Source: Hamiltosporidium magnivora (lineage: Eukaryota > Microsporidia > Dubosqiidae). From it: a DNA stretch of 28,967 bases. Positions 28,905 through 28,967 of the stretch are shown here, piece by piece (positions within the stretch are counted from its first letter, which is position 1; every line of letters starts with the position of its first letter). Below the pieces are notes generated by a model. The model was not told the origin of the DNA. It did no database searches and worked only from the letters and a program-made list of their open reading frames with translations. The stretch lies in contig PITI01000046.1 in assembly GCA_004325065.1 (NCBI GenBank), positions 1 through 28,967 of the forward strand, read 5' to 3'. The translations under genes were made by a program, and so were the position numbers.

Positions 28905-28967
28905 ATTATTTACTTCTTTAATTTTATAATTCTTTAATTTAAATCCTAATCAACACACATATATATT

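Overview
The window is strongly AT-rich eukaryotic DNA with few, intronless genes separated by long non-coding stretches. It most likely comes from a microsporidian with an expanded, transposon-littered genome; Hamiltosporidium- or Edhazardia-like lineages are the kind I have in mind, but the genus cannot be fixed from sequence alone. The reasons are shortened versions of conserved eukaryotic proteins (a 322-residue TAF4, a reduced class III PI3-kinase), single-exon genes, a CCC motif abutting one start codon, and relics of R4/Dong-like LINEs and an IS630/Tc1-type transposon resembling those I know from microsporidia.

Layout. 1-2600: no intact gene; a decayed LINE 3' end lies at about 1370-2150 (+). 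2607-3575 (+): TAF4, a TFIID subunit. 3873-5612 (-): Vps34-like PI3-kinase, convergent with TAF4, with no usable ATG at the head of its open frame, an apparent frame break at its 5' end and two altered catalytic motifs. 5738-7468: nothing recognised. 7469-8788 (-): unknown helical protein with an N-terminal coiled coil. 9132-9752 (-): acyl-protein thioesterase/carboxylesterase. About 9850-13930: gene-free, holding a decayed LINE (-, about 10860-11900) and another degenerate coding-like tract (-, about 12960-13930). 13952-14650 (-): unknown single-pass membrane protein. 15380-15600: 85-bp tandem repeats. 15647-16561 (-): propeller-like unknown protein. 16562-19930: gene-free, with a GC-rich island (about 17810-18060), a 20-bp minisatellite and a 60-bp minisatellite. 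19931-25759 (+): a 1942-residue, acidic, repeat-rich Sec16-like ER exit site scaffold. 25912-27319: a dead IS630/Tc1-type DNA transposon with terminal inverted repeats. 27320-28967: AT-rich DNA with several minisatellites.

The genes do not form a pathway or operon. Two concern membrane traffic (Vps34, Sec16), one lipid or acyl-protein hydrolysis, one RNA polymerase II initiation, and three are unknown. The most notable points are the PI3-kinase with its catalytic-loop His replaced by Asn, its DFG changed to DFS and a broken 5' end, and the giant Sec16-like protein with recently expanded in-frame repeats. No CRISPR, tRNA or rRNA was seen. All family assignments rest on reading motifs by eye; no database search was run.
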